NCBI RefSeq assembly: GCF_017848645.1
Contig: NZ_JAFEIF010000051.1
Location: 1-64,000, forward strand
DNA length: 64,000 nucleotides
Source of the DNA: Limnohabitans sp.
GTDB taxonomy: Bacteria; Pseudomonadota; Gammaproteobacteria; Burkholderiales; Burkholderiaceae_C
Reading direction: 5' to 3'
The position numbers and the translations under genes are program-made. Positions 25,456 to 33,512 of this stretch are shown here, one piece after another (within the stretch, counting starts at the first letter, position 1; the number at the start of each line of letters is the position of its first letter). Under the pieces are notes generated by a model. It ran no database searches. It saw only the letters and a program-made list of their open reading frames with translations, and was not told the origin of the DNA.

Positions 25456-26001
25456 ATGCAGCTTTTTGTTCGCCACCTCCACCGAGGGCCTGCGCTGGCC
25501 CTGGCCTTGTTTCTGGGCTTGGCCTGTGCGCCCGCCTTGGCGCAAAAGCCCACAAGCTACTGTCCCTCATTTTTGGCCGTCGAAGGCGCACCCGAGCCGA
25601 CACACCGGGGTGAAATCAGCTTCTCCCCCTACACCTACCACTGGAGCCGCAGCCCGGAGCACAAACATGTGGTGCTCGTGTCCGTGGACGAGCAGCTGCC
25701 GGGTAACCGCTTGTGCGGCGTGAGCCTGTTCAGCAACTCCTTCGGGCAGCCTTCGGTTTACGTGTATGCCGGCCAGCAGTTCAACGGCGTGCTGGGCGTC
25801 CCCCAGCTGTTCGTCAAGCTCACGGCTGGCATTTTGTACGGCTACGTTCAGCCTTATGAGGACAAAGTCCCCTTGAACTACAACGGTTTTTCGCCCGCCA
25901 TCATCCCCGTCATCGGCTACCAGCTCACCCCTCACGACTCGGTGCAACTCAAAGTCCTGGGCAATGCCGGGCTGATGTTCTCGTACGGACGCCGCTTTTA
26001 A
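25456..26001 (+). CDS. Small outer-membrane beta-barrel protein, PagP-like
   Basis: A 181-aa exported protein: signal peptide 1-29 (ALALALFLGLACAPALAQ), then alternating hydrophobic/polar strands and a C-terminal aromatic (GLMFSYGRRF), as in outer-membrane barrels. The order of blocks (a His-containing SFSPYTYHW strand, then LFSNSFGQPSVYVYAGQQF, then KLTAGILYGY, then IIPVIGYQLTP) recalls the lipid A palmitoyltransferase PagP, including an F-x-N-S stretch where PagP has F-K-D-S. This is a resemblance by eye, not a firm assignment. A TACAAT -10-like hexamer lies at 25421-25426. Confidence 0.65.
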   Translation: MQLFVRHLHRGPALALALFLGLACAPALAQKPTSYCPSFLAVEGAPEPTHRGEISFSPYTYHWSRSPEHKHVVLVSVDEQLPGNRLCGVSLFSNSFGQPSVYVYAGQQFNGVLGVPQLFVKLTAGILYGYVQPYEDKVPLNYNGFSPAIIPVIGYQLTPHDSVQLKVLGNAGLMFSYGRRF

Positions 26002-26050
26002 GTACCCGCTACCGGGGTCCCTCGGGCTCCAGCACAGACAAGTCATGAGA

Positions 26051-26080
26051 AAATGTCCGGTTTACCGAACCGGAGCATTT
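26051..26080 (+). promoter_or_regulatory. Hairpin covering the prfB ribosome-binding site
   Basis: TCCGGTT (26056-26062) pairs with AACCGGA (26068-26074), extended by AAATG with CATTT around one bulged G. The GGAG at 26072-26075, the ribosome-binding site for ATG 26084, sits in the 3' arm, so folding would hide it. Confidence 0.6.
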
Positions 26081-26083
26081 CCC

Positions 26084-27188
26084 ATGGACGCAGAACGCAT
26101 CAACCAGATTGGCACCACCCTCACCGACCTGAGCGCCCGGACCCAAGAGTTACGGGGGTATCTTTGACTACGATGCCAAATCTGAACGGCTGAGAACCGT
26201 CAACGCATCGCTCGAAGATCCCACGGTCTGGAACGACCCCAAAAAAGCCCAGGAACTGGGCAAAGAGAAAAAAGCCCTGGACGGCGTGGTGGTCACCATC
26301 ACCAACCTGACCAGCGAGTTGGCCGACAACCTCGAGCTCTTCGAGATGAGCAAGGAAGAAGGCGACGACGAGGGCTTGCTGACCATCGAGGCAGAAACCG
26401 CCAAGCTGACCCAACTCGTCGAAGACCTGGAGTTTCGCCGGATGTTCCGCCACGAGGCCGATCCGCTCAACTGCTTTGTCGACATCCAGGCAGGCGCAGG
26501 CGGCACCGAGGCCTGTGACTGGGCCAGCATGCTGCTGCGCCAGTACATCAAGTACGCGGAACGCAAAGGCTTCAAGGCCACGGTGGAGGACGAAACCCCG
26601 GGCGACACCGCGGGCATCAAGGGCGCGACCATCAAGATCGAGGGCGAGTACGCTTTTGGCTTGCTGCGCACCGAAACCGGCGTGCACCGTTTGGTACGCA
26701 AGAGCCCTTTCGATTCTTCAGGCGGCCGCCACACCTCGTTCGCTTCGTTGTTTGTGTACCCCGAAATCGACGACTCGATCGAGATCAACATCAACCCGTC
26801 GGACGTGCGCACCGACACCTTCCGTGCCAGCGGCGCGGGCGGCCAGCACATCAACAAAACCGACTCGGCCGTGCGCCTGACGCACATCCCCACCGGCATC
26901 GTGGTGCAGTGCCAGGACGGCCGCAGCCAACACAGCAACCGTGACGTGGCTTGGCAACGCCTGCGCTCGCGCCTGTATGACTTCGAGATGCGCAAACGCA
27001 TGGAAGAGCAGCAAAAGCTGGAAGACACCAAGACCGATGTGGGCTGGGGTCACCAGATCCGCAGCTATGTGCTGGACAACAGCCGCATCAAGGATTTGCG
27101 CACCAACGTCGAAATTTCGGCCACCCAAAAAGTGCTCGATGGCGACCTCGATGCGTTCATCGAAGCCTCACTGAAACAAGGCCTCTGA
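26084..27188 (+). CDS. prfB: Peptide chain release factor 2 (programmed +1 frameshift)
   Basis: Terminates translation at UGA and UAA. The gene is read in two frames: codons 1-27 from ATG 26084 end with CTT then an in-frame TGA at 26165-26167; a +1 shift on CTT-T continues with GAC (26166-26168) for 340 more codons, giving 367 aa. The second part carries the stop-codon-recognising SPF motif ([12 protein letters not shown]) and the hydrolysis motif GGQ at residues 252-254 ([15 protein letters not shown]). This is the normal autoregulatory arrangement, not a mutation. pepN follows; lysS, often next to prfB, is absent. Confidence 0.97.
26154..26168 (+). other. prfB programmed +1 frameshift site
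   Basis: GGGGGTATCTTTGAC: the internal Shine-Dalgarno-like GGGGG, TAT, the slippery CTT codon, the in-frame TGA stop and the following C reproduce the classic RF2 site. When RF2 is scarce, ribosomes pause at TGA and slip +1 to read GAC. Confidence 0.95.
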
Positions 27189-27221
27189 GCTGCTCAGACC
27201 TCAACCAAAACGGAGTTAGTG

Positions 27222-29945
27222 ATGCGTGAAGGACAACCCACCGCGATTCACCGGGCCGCTTATGCCGCCCCGGCTTTCTGGATCGACACGGTCGATCTGA
27301 CCTTTGACCTGGACCCAGCCAAAACCCGCGTGCTGAACAAAATGCGACTGCGCCGCAATCCGGATGTAGCGGCACAAGCACTGCGTCTGGACGGCGAAGA
27401 CCTGAATTTGGCCCGCGTGTTGGTCAATGGCGGTGGCACCTCGTTCAAGATGGACGGTGGCCAGTTGGTGCTGGAGAATCTGCCCGAAGGCACAGACGCC
27501 TTCGATCTGGAAATCTTCACCACCTGCAACCCCGAGAAGAACACCCAGCTGATGGGCTTGTACGTCAGCCAAGGCACGTTTTTTACGCAATGCGAGGCCG
27601 AGGGTTTTCGCCGCATCACCTACTTCCTGGACCGCCCCGATGTGATGGCCAGCTACACCGTCACGCTGCGCGCCGACAAGGCCAAGTACCCGGTGCTGCT
27701 GAGCAACGGCAACCTGGTCGAGCAAGGCACGCTGGAAGACGGCCCCAACGGCCCAAGACATTTCGCCAAGTGGGTCGATCCGCATAAAAAGCCCTGCTAC
27801 CTGTTTGCCCTGGTCGCCGGTCAGCTGGTCGCGCGTGAGCAGCGCATCACCAGCCGCAGCGGCACCGACCATTTGCTGCAGGTGTTCGTGCGCCCAGGTG
27901 ACCTGGACAAAACCGAGCACGCGATGAATTCGCTGATGGCCAGCGTGGCCTGGGACGAAGCACGCTTTGGCCTTCCGCTCGATCTGGAACGCTTCATGAT
28001 CGTCGCCACCAGCGACTTCAACATGGGCGCGATGGAAAACAAGGGCCTGAACATCTTCAACACCAAGTACGTGCTGGCCAACCCGAACACCGCCACCGAC
28101 ATGGATTTCGGCGGCATCGAAAGCGTGGTCGGTCACGAGTACTTCCACAACTGGACTGGCAACCGCATCACCTGCCGCGACTGGTTCCAGCTCTCGCTCA
28201 AAGAAGGCCTCACGGTCTTCCGCGACCAGGAGTTCAGCCAGGACATGGCGGGCGAGACCAGTGCCCGCGCCGTCAAGCGCATCGAAGACGTACGCGTGCT
28301 GCGCACGGTGCAGTTTGCCGAAGACGCCGGCCCCATGGCCCACCCGGTGCGCCCCGACAGCTACGTCGAGATCAACAACTTCTACACCGTCACCATCTAT
28401 GAAAAAGGCTCCGAAGTTGTTCGCATGATGCAGACCCTGGTGGCCACGCCCGCTGACTTGCTGGGTCGCGATGGTTTCGCCCGGGGCATGAAGCTTTACT
28501 TTGAGCGGCATGACGGCCAGGCCGTGACCTGCGACGACTTTGCGCAAGCGATTGCCGATGCCAACCCTGGCTCGGCATTGGCCCAGAACCTGAGCGCTTT
28601 CAAACACTGGTACAGCCAGGCGGGCACGCCACGCCTGCAGGCCAGCAGTGCCTTCAACGCTGCCGAACGCAGCTACACCCTGACCCTCAGCCAAAGCTGC
28701 CCCGCGACACCGGACCAGACCGACAAAAAGCCTTTTGTGATCCCGGTCGCTTTAGGCTTGGTCAGCCGCGACGGCACTGCCCTGCCCTTGCAATTGGCAG
28801 GTTCCAGCGACACGGTAATGCAGCAAACCCTGGTACTGACCGAAGACAGCGCCAGCTATACCTTTGTCAACATCGACAGCGAACCCGTGCCCTCACTGCT
28901 GCGCGGCTTCAGTGCCCCCGTGGTGCTGGAAGATGGTTTGTCGGCCGACGACTTGCTGATTTTGTTGGCCCACGACAGCGACCCCTTCAACCAATGGGAA
29001 GCCGGCCAGCGCCTGATGCTGCAAAGCGCCTTGCAGGCCATCCAGCAAAACAAGGACCTGACGGGCCAGCCCGTGCTGTCCGAGGCCCTGGTGGCCGCTT
29101 TGCGCAATGTGCTTCGCCACCCCACGCTGGACGCAGCCTTCAAAGACTTGGCCCTCACACTGCCGTCTGAAAACTACATCGCCGACCAGCTGGATGTGGT
29201 GGACCCACAGCGCGTGCACGCCCTGCGCGAAACCATGCGCCTGCAACTGGCCACCGCCCTGCAAGCCGACTGGCAATGGGCCTGGGACGCGCACAAACTC
29301 AATGGTGCCTACACGCCCGACGCCAGATCGAGCGGCCGCCGGGCTCTGGCCGGTCTGGCCATGACCATGCTGTGCGTGGCTGCCGTGCACAGCGGTGAGG
29401 CGGTCACGCCAGGCCGCGTGGTCCAGCAGTTCAAAAACGCGGGCAACATGACCGACCGCTTCAACGCCTTGTCGGCCCTGGTGGTGAGCGGCCACGCGCT
29501 GGCGCAAGACGCCTTGGCCTTGTTCCACAAAATGTTCCAGCACGAAGCTTTGGTCATCGACAAATGGTTTGCCCTGCAAGCCGGTGCACCCGACCGTGCA
29601 GGCGACGTGTTGCCGCGTGTGCGCCAACTCATGCAACACGCCGACTTCAGCCTGCGCAACCCCAACCGCGCCCGCAGCCTGATCTTCAGCTACTGCAGCG
29701 CCAACCCGGCAGGTTTTCACCGCGCCGACGCGGCCGGTTATGTGTACTGGAGCGAGCAGGTGCTGGCGCTGGACGCCATCAACCCGCAAGTGGCCGCACG
29801 CTTGGCCCGTGCCATGGACCGCTGGAGCCGCCTGGCCGAGCCCTACCGCAGCGCAGCCAAAGTCGCCATTGAGCGCGTGGCCGCCAAAGCAGACCTCAGC
29901 AACGATGTGCGCGAAGTCATCAGCCGTGCGCTGAACGCCGCTTGA
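27222..29945 (+). CDS. pepN: Aminopeptidase N (M1 family)
   Basis: Zinc aminopeptidase that trims N-terminal residues from peptides in the cytoplasm. From ATG 27222 (GGAG six bases before) it is 907 aa; GTG 27219 immediately upstream is also in frame. The exopeptidase motif GAMENKG and the zinc site H305-E306-x2-H309 with Glu328 (HEYFHNW...LKEG) are intact, followed by the long C-terminal helical domain of the E. coli-type M1 enzymes. It lies 33 bases after prfB and 18 before fbp. Confidence 0.96.
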   Translation: MREGQPTAIHRAAYAAPAFWIDTVDLTFDLDPAKTRVLNKMRLRRNPDVAAQALRLDGEDLNLARVLVNGGGTSFKMDGGQLVLENLPEGTDAFDLEIFTTCNPEKNTQLMGLYVSQGTFFTQCEAEGFRRITYFLDRPDVMASYTVTLRADKAKYPVLLSNGNLVEQGTLEDGPNGPRHFAKWVDPHKKPCYLFALVAGQLVAREQRITSRSGTDHLLQVFVRPGDLDKTEHAMNSLMASVAWDEARFGLPLDLERFMIVATSDFNMGAMENKGLNIFNTKYVLANPNTATDMDFGGIESVVGHEYFHNWTGNRITCRDWFQLSLKEGLTVFRDQEFSQDMAGETSARAVKRIEDVRVLRTVQFAEDAGPMAHPVRPDSYVEINNFYTVTIYEKGSEVVRMMQTLVATPADLLGRDGFARGMKLYFERHDGQAVTCDDFAQAIADANPGSALAQNLSAFKHWYSQAGTPRLQASSAFNAAERSYTLTLSQSCPATPDQTDKKPFVIPVALGLVSRDGTALPLQLAGSSDTVMQQTLVLTEDSASYTFVNIDSEPVPSLLRGFSAPVVLEDGLSADDLLILLAHDSDPFNQWEAGQRLMLQSALQAIQQNKDLTGQPVLSEALVAALRNVLRHPTLDAAFKDLALTLPSENYIADQLDVVDPQRVHALRETMRLQLATALQADWQWAWDAHKLNGAYTPDARSSGRRALAGLAMTMLCVAAVHSGEAVTPGRVVQQFKNAGNMTDRFNALSALVVSGHALAQDALALFHKMFQHEALVIDKWFALQAGAPDRAGDVLPRVRQLMQHADFSLRNPNRARSLIFSYCSANPAGFHRADAAGYVYWSEQVLALDAINPQVAARLARAMDRWSRLAEPYRSAAKVAIERVAAKADLSNDVREVISRALNAA

Positions 29946-29963
29946 ACCGATCAAGGAAATCCC

Positions 29964-30974
29964 ATGAGCAAAATTTCCCTTTCCCGCTACCTGGTGGAGC
30001 AGCAACGCGACAAAGGCCACATTCCGGCTGACTTGCGCTTGTTACTCGAAGTCGTGGCCCGCGCTTGCAAAAGCATCAGCCACGCTGTGAACAAAGGCGC
30101 TTTGGGCGGTGTGCTGGGCAGTGCCGACAGCGAGAACGTACAAGGCGAAGTGCAAAAGAAGCTGGACATCATCGCCAACGAAGTGCTGCTTGAAGCCAAC
30201 GAATGGGGCGGTCACCTGGCGGCCATGGCCTCCGAAGAGATGGACAGCATTTACCTGGTGCCCAACCGCTACCCGCAAGGCGAATACCTGCTCATGTTTG
30301 ACCCGCTCGACGGCTCGTCCAACATCGACGTCAACGTCAGCATTGGCACCATTTTCAGCGTGCTGAAAAAATCAGAAGACAGCCAGGGCGTGACCGAGCA
30401 GGACTTTTTGCAACCGGGCAAACAGCAAGTGGCCGCCGGTTATTGCGTGTACGGCCCGCAAACCACCTTGGTGCTGACGGTGGGCGATGGCGTGGCCATG
30501 TTCACCCTCGATCGCGAACAAGGCTCCTTTGTGCTGACACAAGAAAACGTGCAGGTGCCCGCCGACACCAAGGAATTCGCCATCAACATGAGCAACATGC
30601 GCCACTGGGACGAGCCCGTGCGCCGCTACATCGACGAGTGCCTGCAGGGCAAGGAAGGCCCGCGCGGCAAGGACTTCAACATGCGCTGGATCGCCTCCAT
30701 GGTGGCCGATGTGCACCGCATCCTGACGCGTGGCGGCGTGTTCATGTACCCCTGGGACAAGCGCGAGCCCCACAAGGCCGGCAAACTGCGCCTGCTCTAC
30801 GAGGCCAACCCCATGAGCTGGCTGATCGAGCAAGCGGGCGGCGCGGCCACCAACGGCAAACAACGTATTTTGGACCTGCAGCCCAGCCAGCTGCATGAGC
30901 GCGTGAGTGTGGTGCTGGGCTCCAAAAACGAAGTGGAGCGCGTAACCCAATACCACGCCAAAGCCAAAGCCTGA
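29964..30974 (+). CDS. fbp: Class I fructose-1,6-bisphosphatase
   Basis: Gluconeogenic hydrolysis of fructose-1,6-bisphosphate to fructose-6-phosphate. The 336-aa protein has the metal-binding motif [13 protein letters not shown], the upstream acidic pair ASEEMD, and the C-terminal [20 protein letters not shown] that carries the substrate Lys. An AAGGAAA ribosome-binding site precedes ATG 29964. A terminator follows at 31109-31140. Confidence 0.97.
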   Translation: MSKISLSRYLVEQQRDKGHIPADLRLLLEVVARACKSISHAVNKGALGGVLGSADSENVQGEVQKKLDIIANEVLLEANEWGGHLAAMASEEMDSIYLVPNRYPQGEYLLMFDPLDGSSNIDVNVSIGTIFSVLKKSEDSQGVTEQDFLQPGKQQVAAGYCVYGPQTTLVLTVGDGVAMFTLDREQGSFVLTQENVQVPADTKEFAINMSNMRHWDEPVRRYIDECLQGKEGPRGKDFNMRWIASMVADVHRILTRGGVFMYPWDKREPHKAGKLRLLYEANPMSWLIEQAGGAATNGKQRILDLQPSQLHERVSVVLGSKNEVERVTQYHAKAKA

Positions 30975-31012
30975 TTGCTGCTGCCGGCGGCAGGGTGGTG
31001 CCGTTTGGCCCA

Positions 31013-31048
31013 CCAGGCTCGTCAGGCGCGCCAGGCTCGTCAGGCCCG
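31013..31048. repeat. Two tandem 18-bp repeats after fbp
   Basis: Two copies of an 18-base unit (CCAGGCTCGTCAGGCGCG, 31013-31030, then 31031-31048) differ at one base and are followed by a partial third. They lie in the fbp 3' untranslated region and have no visible role. Confidence 0.7.
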
Positions 31049-31108
31049 CCAGCTCAGCGAATCCAAGTGCGTCAGCGCTCGACCGCGCCGGACTGTTCGC
31101 GCTGGCTC

Positions 31109-31140
31109 AAGCCCAGAGGCCCAGGCTTCTGGGCTTTTTT
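31109..31140 (+). terminator. Intrinsic terminator of fbp
   Basis: AAGCCCAG (31109-31116) pairs with CTGGGCTT (31129-31136), with further pairing inside, then T to 31140. It lies about 135 bases past the fbp stop and touches the stop codon of the convergent small gene. Confidence 0.8.
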
Positions 31141-31387
31141 ACGCGCGCCCTGTGGTGCGAGCACCCGAGCCCACAGACAACATTTCGAGCCGGTTCAAGG
31201 CCCCCAGGGCCTGCACGGCTTTGCGCGTGGCACCGGGCACGTTGCTGCCACCTGAGCGCAAATAATGCAGCGCCATCGCCAAGGCATTTTCTGCTTCCTG
31301 GTGCATGGCCAAGGTGAAGTGGTCCTGGTGCACGGGGGCGCTGATGTGGCGTGTGTTCAGAGGTGTCAAACGGGCTACGGTGGTCAT
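31139..31387 (-). CDS. Small hypothetical protein
   Basis: An 82-aa protein (MTTVARLTPLNTRHISAP...) without a domain I recognise; a central helix (HQEAENALAMALHYLRSG) and a Gly/Arg/Ala-rich tail are visible. Support for a real gene comes from the DNA: an AGGAG site ten bases before ATG 31387 and a good sigma-70 promoter (31454-31481). The frame is open 12 codons further upstream. It converges on fbp. Confidence 0.6.
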   Translation of the reverse strand: MTTVARLTPLNTRHISAPVHQDHFTLAMHQEAENALAMALHYLRSGGSNVPGATRKAVQALGALNRLEMLSVGSGARTTGRA

Positions 31388-31453
31388 GGTTTCATGCTCC
31401 TGTGGATGGATGCTGGATCGCATGAATGAAATTTATCAGCATTGAAGTCACAT

Positions 31454-31481
31454 TTAATACTTTGATCATCTTTAATTGCAA
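31454..31481 (-). promoter_or_regulatory. Sigma-70 promoter for the small gene at 31139-31387
   Basis: On the minus strand TTGCAA (31476-31481) is followed after 16 bases by TATTAA (31454-31459). The region is strikingly AT-rich compared with its surroundings. The start codon is about 66 bases downstream of the -10. Confidence 0.55.
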
Positions 31482-31568
31482 CAAATTGCAAAATCAGCAA
31501 GATGCAATTGGGATATCAAGAGCGCCCACGCTGCGCCAACCCACAGCGTGACGGCCAGGAGAATGCCC

Positions 31569-31594
31569 AAAAAAAGCCACTCCAAGGAGTGGCT
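31569..31594 (-). terminator. Intrinsic terminator downstream of the NYN-like gene
   Basis: GCCACTCC (31576-31583) and GGAGTGGC (31586-31593) form a perfect stem with a two-base spacer; the minus strand continues with seven T. It lies about 143 bases after the stop of the gene at 31737. Apart from this, the promoter above and the 16-bp repeats, I see nothing in the gene-free stretch 31388-31736. Confidence 0.8.
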
Positions 31595-31650
31595 GCAGCA
31601 TGAACCAGGCGGCCAAGAGGGCCCGAGACCAACGGGTGCAGGCCTTGCAC

Positions 31651-31714
31651 AGGCCTGCATGCTCAAAGGCCCGCAAGCTCACAGGCCCGCATGCTCTGAA
31701 GCCCGCGTGCTCAA
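31651..31714. repeat. Four tandem 16-bp imperfect repeats
   Basis: Four head-to-tail copies of a 16-base unit (AGGCCTGCATGCTCAA, AGGCCCGCAAGCTCAC, AGGCCCGCATGCTCTG, AAGCCCGCGTGCTCAA) lie between the NYN-like gene's stop and its terminator, so they are transcribed in its 3' untranslated region. Confidence 0.8.
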
Positions 31715-31736
31715 GCCGCCACATCCGTCACTCAGA

Positions 31737-32633
31737 TCAATCGTCCAGATCGGGGGGCAAACCATCGCCCACCGCCAGTGCTGGGGCCGCAGGCTCTGTC
31801 ACCACCTGGCGCAGGGTTTCGCGCAGCATTTTTTTCTCGGGCAGGCTCAGGGCGCGCGCCAGGCGCTGGCGCATGCGCAGCAAGAGCTGGCGGTCGACTT
31901 CTTGTGGAATGCCACGGCTGATCTGCAGCGCGTCGCGCAGGTCTTCGCGCAGATCTTCCGGCTCGTCGGCCCACCAGGCGGTGATGACCTCGTGCATCGA
32001 CTTGCGCAGCTCTTCCACATCTTCTACGGCCAAGCCCATGCCGGTGGGCAGCTTGCCTTGCAGCATGTCGGCCAGGGCTTGAGAGTTGACCACCACACGG
32101 CGGTCGGCCTGGGCCAGCAAACGGGCCCAGCCCGGGTCGGTGCGCACCATTTGCGGCATGTTGCGCGCCGACTCGTCGGCCAACAGGTGCACGCTCAGGC
32201 CGCTGAGTTGGGCCTCGTCGATGGTGGCCAAAAAGCGCTCGTCGTCGCTGGCCACCAGCACATGGTCACACGCATGGTGCTCGGCCAGTTGCTTGAGGTC
32301 GTGGCCCAGTGAGCGCAGCAGCGAGGCGCCCCCATCGGCATCGTGGGCCTGCACCAGGCGCACGATTTGGTCGTCGATGACCAGACCATCGGAGCGGTCG
32401 CTGTACCAATAGATGCGGCGCAGATCCACATCCAGCGCGGCGTGTGACAAGGCCTGGGAGAGCAAGCTGAGCAAGCCCTGGCGGTTGACCGATTCACCCG
32501 TGGCACCCATCGCGCCTTGCTGGGCCAACCAGATCAGGAAGCGGCCGTCGATCAAGGCCATGCAGGTGCCGCCACGGTGTTCACCAAAGCGGCGCTCGGG
32601 ACGTGTGTCGTGAGAAAAATATTCGCGTTTCAT
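31737..32633 (-). CDS. NYN/PIN-like domain protein
   Basis: A 298-aa protein from ATG 32633 (MKREYFSHDTRPERRFG). The first 160 residues resemble a NYN (PIN-like) ribonuclease fold with acidic residues at strand ends: ALIDGRFLIWL, IYWYSDRSDG and HVLVASDDERF. The C-terminal 130 residues are helical and charged (DLREDLRDALQISRG), perhaps an RNA- or protein-binding extension. Many NYN proteins are RNases, but activity and target are unproven here. ATG 32651 six codons upstream is an alternative; an AGGT site favours 32633. Tandem repeats and a terminator follow. Confidence 0.75.
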   Translation of the reverse strand: MKREYFSHDTRPERRFGEHRGGTCMALIDGRFLIWLAQQGAMGATGESVNRQGLLSLLSQALSHAALDVDLRRIYWYSDRSDGLVIDDQIVRLVQAHDADGGASLLRSLGHDLKQLAEHHACDHVLVASDDERFLATIDEAQLSGLSVHLLADESARNMPQMVRTDPGWARLLAQADRRVVVNSQALADMLQGKLPTGMGLAVEDVEELRKSMHEVITAWWADEPEDLREDLRDALQISRGIPQEVDRQLLLRMRQRLARALSLPEKKMLRETLRQVVTEPAAPALAVGDGLPPDLDD

Positions 32634-32779
32634 GAAATGACCTGTATCCATATGTGTAAAACCAGTAACGTTGCTAAATAGGGCAACACACCCATTTTAC
32701 GGCCACGCCCTGCGGGCCCGGGCACCCGCCGACTGGGCAGCGCCAGCGCACAAGCCCTTGTCGGTTATAAATACCGCCT

Positions 32780-33505
32780 GTGTCCAAAAATCCACTCTTT
32801 GATCCGCGGCAAGTTCCGGTTTGGCAAATCGACCACGACATGCCTGCTGTGCCGACTGCCTGTTTACAGCCCGACGCCCTGAAAGCCCGGTTTGCGCAGC
32901 CGCCTGCGTGGCAGCCGGAGGTGGTGCGCGAGAGCTTCACCTCAGACCGCCCCCCTGCGCAGGCGGCGGTGCTGGTGCCCATTGTGATGCGCGGGCCACA
33001 AGCCTCATTGCCCACAGTGCTGCTGACGCGCCGCGCCGCGCACATGAAGACCCATTCGGGTCAAATCGCCTTCCCCGGCGGCAAGGTGGACCCCGAGGAC
33101 GCCAACATGCAGGCCACGGCCTTGCGCGAGGCCGAAGAGGAAGTGGGTTTGTCAGCCCGGCACGTGCAGGTCATTGGCGAGTTGCCGGTCTACATCACAG
33201 GCACCTCGTTTTGGGTGACGCCGGTCATTGGCTTGGTCACCCCCGAATTTGAGCTGCGACTGAATGCCGATGAAGTGGCCGATGTGTTTGAGGTGCCCCT
33301 GTCGTTTTTGATGAACCCGGCCAACCACCGGCGGCATGCCTTCGAGTGGCAAGGGTCTCAGCGACAATGGTTTTCCATGCCGTATGAGGAGCGCAGAAGG
33401 GCCTCCAATGGCGAAGTCCAGGCGGTGGAACATTTCATCTGGGGTGCCACGGCCGGGATGCTGCGCAATTTCTACCGCTTCCTAGCTGCCAACCCGTCAA
33501 CATGA
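32780..33505 (+). CDS. NUDIX hydrolase, CoA pyrophosphatase type
   Basis: Probably cleaves CoA or its oxidised and acylated forms to phosphopantetheine derivatives. The 241-aa protein has the family's SGQIAFPGGK stretch preceded by LLTRRAAHMKTH, and the NUDIX box GGKVDPED...ALREAEEEVGL with the metal-binding REAEEE. The start is GTG 32780 with no ribosome-binding site; a TATAAA at 32766-32771 would place the transcript start almost on the GTG, so the mRNA may be leaderless. ATG 32840 is an alternative start. Confidence 0.88.
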   Translation: MSKNPLFDPRQVPVWQIDHDMPAVPTACLQPDALKARFAQPPAWQPEVVRESFTSDRPPAQAAVLVPIVMRGPQASLPTVLLTRRAAHMKTHSGQIAFPGGKVDPEDANMQATALREAEEEVGLSARHVQVIGELPVYITGTSFWVTPVIGLVTPEFELRLNADEVADVFEVPLSFLMNPANHRRHAFEWQGSQRQWFSMPYEERRRASNGEVQAVEHFIWGATAGMLRNFYRFLAANPST

Positions 33506-33512
33506 GAATGCC

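Noticed and set aside
26084-26168. prfB looks like a truncated 27-codon gene followed by a frameshifted remainder
   Set aside because: The GGGGGTATCTTTGAC context is the programmed RF2 frameshift, so this is a functional gene and not a pseudogene.
31472-31666. Minus-strand frame with one hydrophobic segment (FLGILLAVTLWVGAAWALL)
   Set aside because: Its start lies inside the 16-bp repeats and it runs through the terminator of the upstream gene; no ribosome-binding site supports it.
31651-31714. Tandem repeats considered as a CRISPR array
   Set aside because: There are no spacers, the unit is only 16 bp, and no cas genes are in the window.
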